A DNA stretch of 64,000 nucleotides from Drosophila miranda (Eukaryota > Arthropoda > Insecta > Diptera > Drosophilidae). The position numbers and the translations under genes are program-made. Location of the stretch: positions 15,540,336 to 15,604,335 of the forward strand of contig NW_022881614.1 in the NCBI RefSeq assembly GCF_003369915.1, in the 5' to 3' direction. Below the pieces are notes generated by a model. That model was not told the origin of the DNA. It ran no database searches and saw only the letters and a list, made by a program, of their open reading frames with translations. Below, piece after piece: positions 62,533-64,000 of the stretch (position 1 is the first letter of the stretch; every line of letters begins with the position of its first letter).

Positions 62533-64000
62533 CGAGGGGGAACGTTGTGAGTTGCTGCGTACACCGCAACTCTACAGTTATACCCGATACTAAGTCAGTA
62601 TGGCTCTCCTGCGGCAGACGCCGCTAATATTGAACCACACGACAAAGAGTGCGTGCGAGAGAGACAGAAAATCAGTCTGAGCGTGACGTCGGGCCCTGCG
62701 TGGCCACTGCAAATTGATTTCTTGCTTTTGGCTACAAAAATGATCCGATCTGATCCAGATTCAGCAATCTGATAGATATAGTCATTATCTATGATTCTGC
62801 GTTTTTAGTTTTCTCGAATGTGCAATATTGTGGATGCAACAGATTTTCGTCCTTTGTGGGGGCGGAAGGGGGTGGAGCGAAATTCTGAGATGTACGTTTT
62901 ATAGTGAGATCTAACAGAAGTGCGGATACCAAATTTGGTTACTCTAGCCTTAATAGTCTCTGAGATTTGTGGATGCCCCAGATTTTCGTCCTTTGCGGGG
63001 GCGGAAGGGGGTGTGGCGAAATTTGGACACGAAACGGTCAAGGTCCGATATCACAGGAGTGTGGATTCCAAATTTGGTTGCTCTGGATCTTATAGGTTCT
63101 GAGATCCTTGAACTCATATTTTGCAATTGGCAAAGCCGACCATGAAACCTGTGTGTTAGAGAGAGACAGAGCGAGAAAGAATGAAATTGTTTTCTTGATT
63201 CTGGCTATAATAATTATACGATCTGGTTGAGATTTTACACTCTAGAAGATATAGTCATCCTCTACGATTCTGCGTTTTTGGTTTTATCGTATTTTTAAAA
63301 ATGTGGATGCCACAGATTTTCGTCCTTTGTGGGGGCGGAAGTGGGCGGGGCGAAGTTTTGAAATATTTTTGTAGCAGTGACATATCACAGATGTCTGGAT
63401 CCAAAACATCGTTGCTCTAGCTCTTATAGTCTTTGAGCACTAGGCGCTGAAGGGGACGGACGGACGGACGGACGGACGGACGGACAGACGGACAGACAGA
63501 CAGGGCTCAATCGACTCGGCTATTGATGCTGATCAAGAATATATATACTTTATGGGGTCGGAAACGATTCCTTCTGGACGTTACACACATCCACTTTTAC
63601 CACAAATCTAATATACCCCAATACTCATTTTGAGTATCGGGTATAACGAGGGGGAACGTTGTGAGTTGCTGCGGACACCGCAACTCTACAGTTATACACG
63701 ATACTTAGTCAGTATGGCTCTCCTCCGGCAGACGCCGCTAATATTGAACGACACGACAAAGAGTGCGTGCGAGAGAGACAGAAAATCAGTCTGAGCGTGA
63801 CGTCGGGCGCTGCGTAGCCACTGCAAATAGATTTGTTCCTATTGGCTATAAAAATGACCTGATCTGATCCAGATTCAGCAATCTGATAGATATGGTCATT
63901 ATCTATGATTCTGCGTTTTTAGTTTTCTCGAATGTGCAATATTGTGGATGCAACAGATTTTCCTCCTTTGTGTGGACGGAAGGGTGTGGGGCGAAATTTT
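62533..64000 (+). repeat. DINE-1-like tandem pair at the right edge (second unit cut by the window)
   Basis: Unit 62533-63646 is full length. A second unit starts at 63647 with CGAGGGGGAACG directly after the CGGGTATAA end, the same junction as in the left array, and runs off the window. Confidence 0.9.

Overview
This is a eukaryotic window from a Drosophila genome, most likely an obscura-group species. The evidence is short phased introns, recognisable fly genes (Pfk, 14-3-3zeta, Jra, an Mrt4/RpLP0-like gene, two trypsin-like protease genes of the CG8170/CG8172 type) and many copies of a DINE-1/INE-1-like element with a (GTCY)n core, of the kind called mini-me, SGM or ISY in obscura-group flies. 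The recognised genes with a known address lie on D. melanogaster 2R, so this is Muller element C.

Layout. 1-7528 is a head-to-tail tandem array of about 1.1 kb DINE-1-like units. 7529-10290 is AT- and simple-repeat-rich upstream sequence. 10291-27026 (+) is a CLIP/trypsin-like protease gene whose fourth coding exon is separated from the third by a 13.6 kb intron. That intron holds a BEL/Pao LTR retrotransposon (12904-25758), itself interrupted by a second BEL/Pao element (17100-23080). Both have clean LTR pairs and 5-bp target duplications. 27504-28357 (-) is a small four-TM protein gene, 29606-31080 (+) a second intact protease gene, and 32010-37947 (-) Pfk with three mutually exclusive exons and a DINE-1 copy in its first intron. 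38761-39566 (-) is an unrecognised 230-aa gene. 42005-46174 (-) is 14-3-3zeta with two mutually exclusive exons and a DINE-1 copy in its last intron. 46.2-54.2 kb is mostly non-coding: a 63-bp repeat, a 27-bp repeat, a 34-bp inverted repeat, an isolated coding-exon-like ORF and possible 14-3-3zeta 5' leader exons. 54345-55228 (+) is the Mrt4-like gene, convergent with Jra (55865-56746, -). Jra is followed directly and in frame by a 109-codon acidic ORF. 57.2-64.0 kb is again repeat-rich: three more DINE-1 copies, LTR-retroelement debris and the start of another tandem pair at the right edge.

State of the genes. Pfk lacks one base in the codons of its N-terminal GGDS loop. The first protease gene carries a frameshift in exon 1 and an in-frame TGA where a CLIP-domain cysteine is expected. 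The other genes read open. Intact and broken genes side by side, under a heavy load of DINE-1 and LTR elements on Muller C, fit a degenerating neo-Y-like copy such as that of D. miranda. That is an inference. Homopolymer or assembly error could explain the Pfk lesion but explains the transposon load less well.

The genes are not an operon. They are independently transcribed metabolic (Pfk), signalling (14-3-3zeta, Jra), ribosome-assembly (Mrt4-like) and extracellular protease genes that happen to be neighbours.
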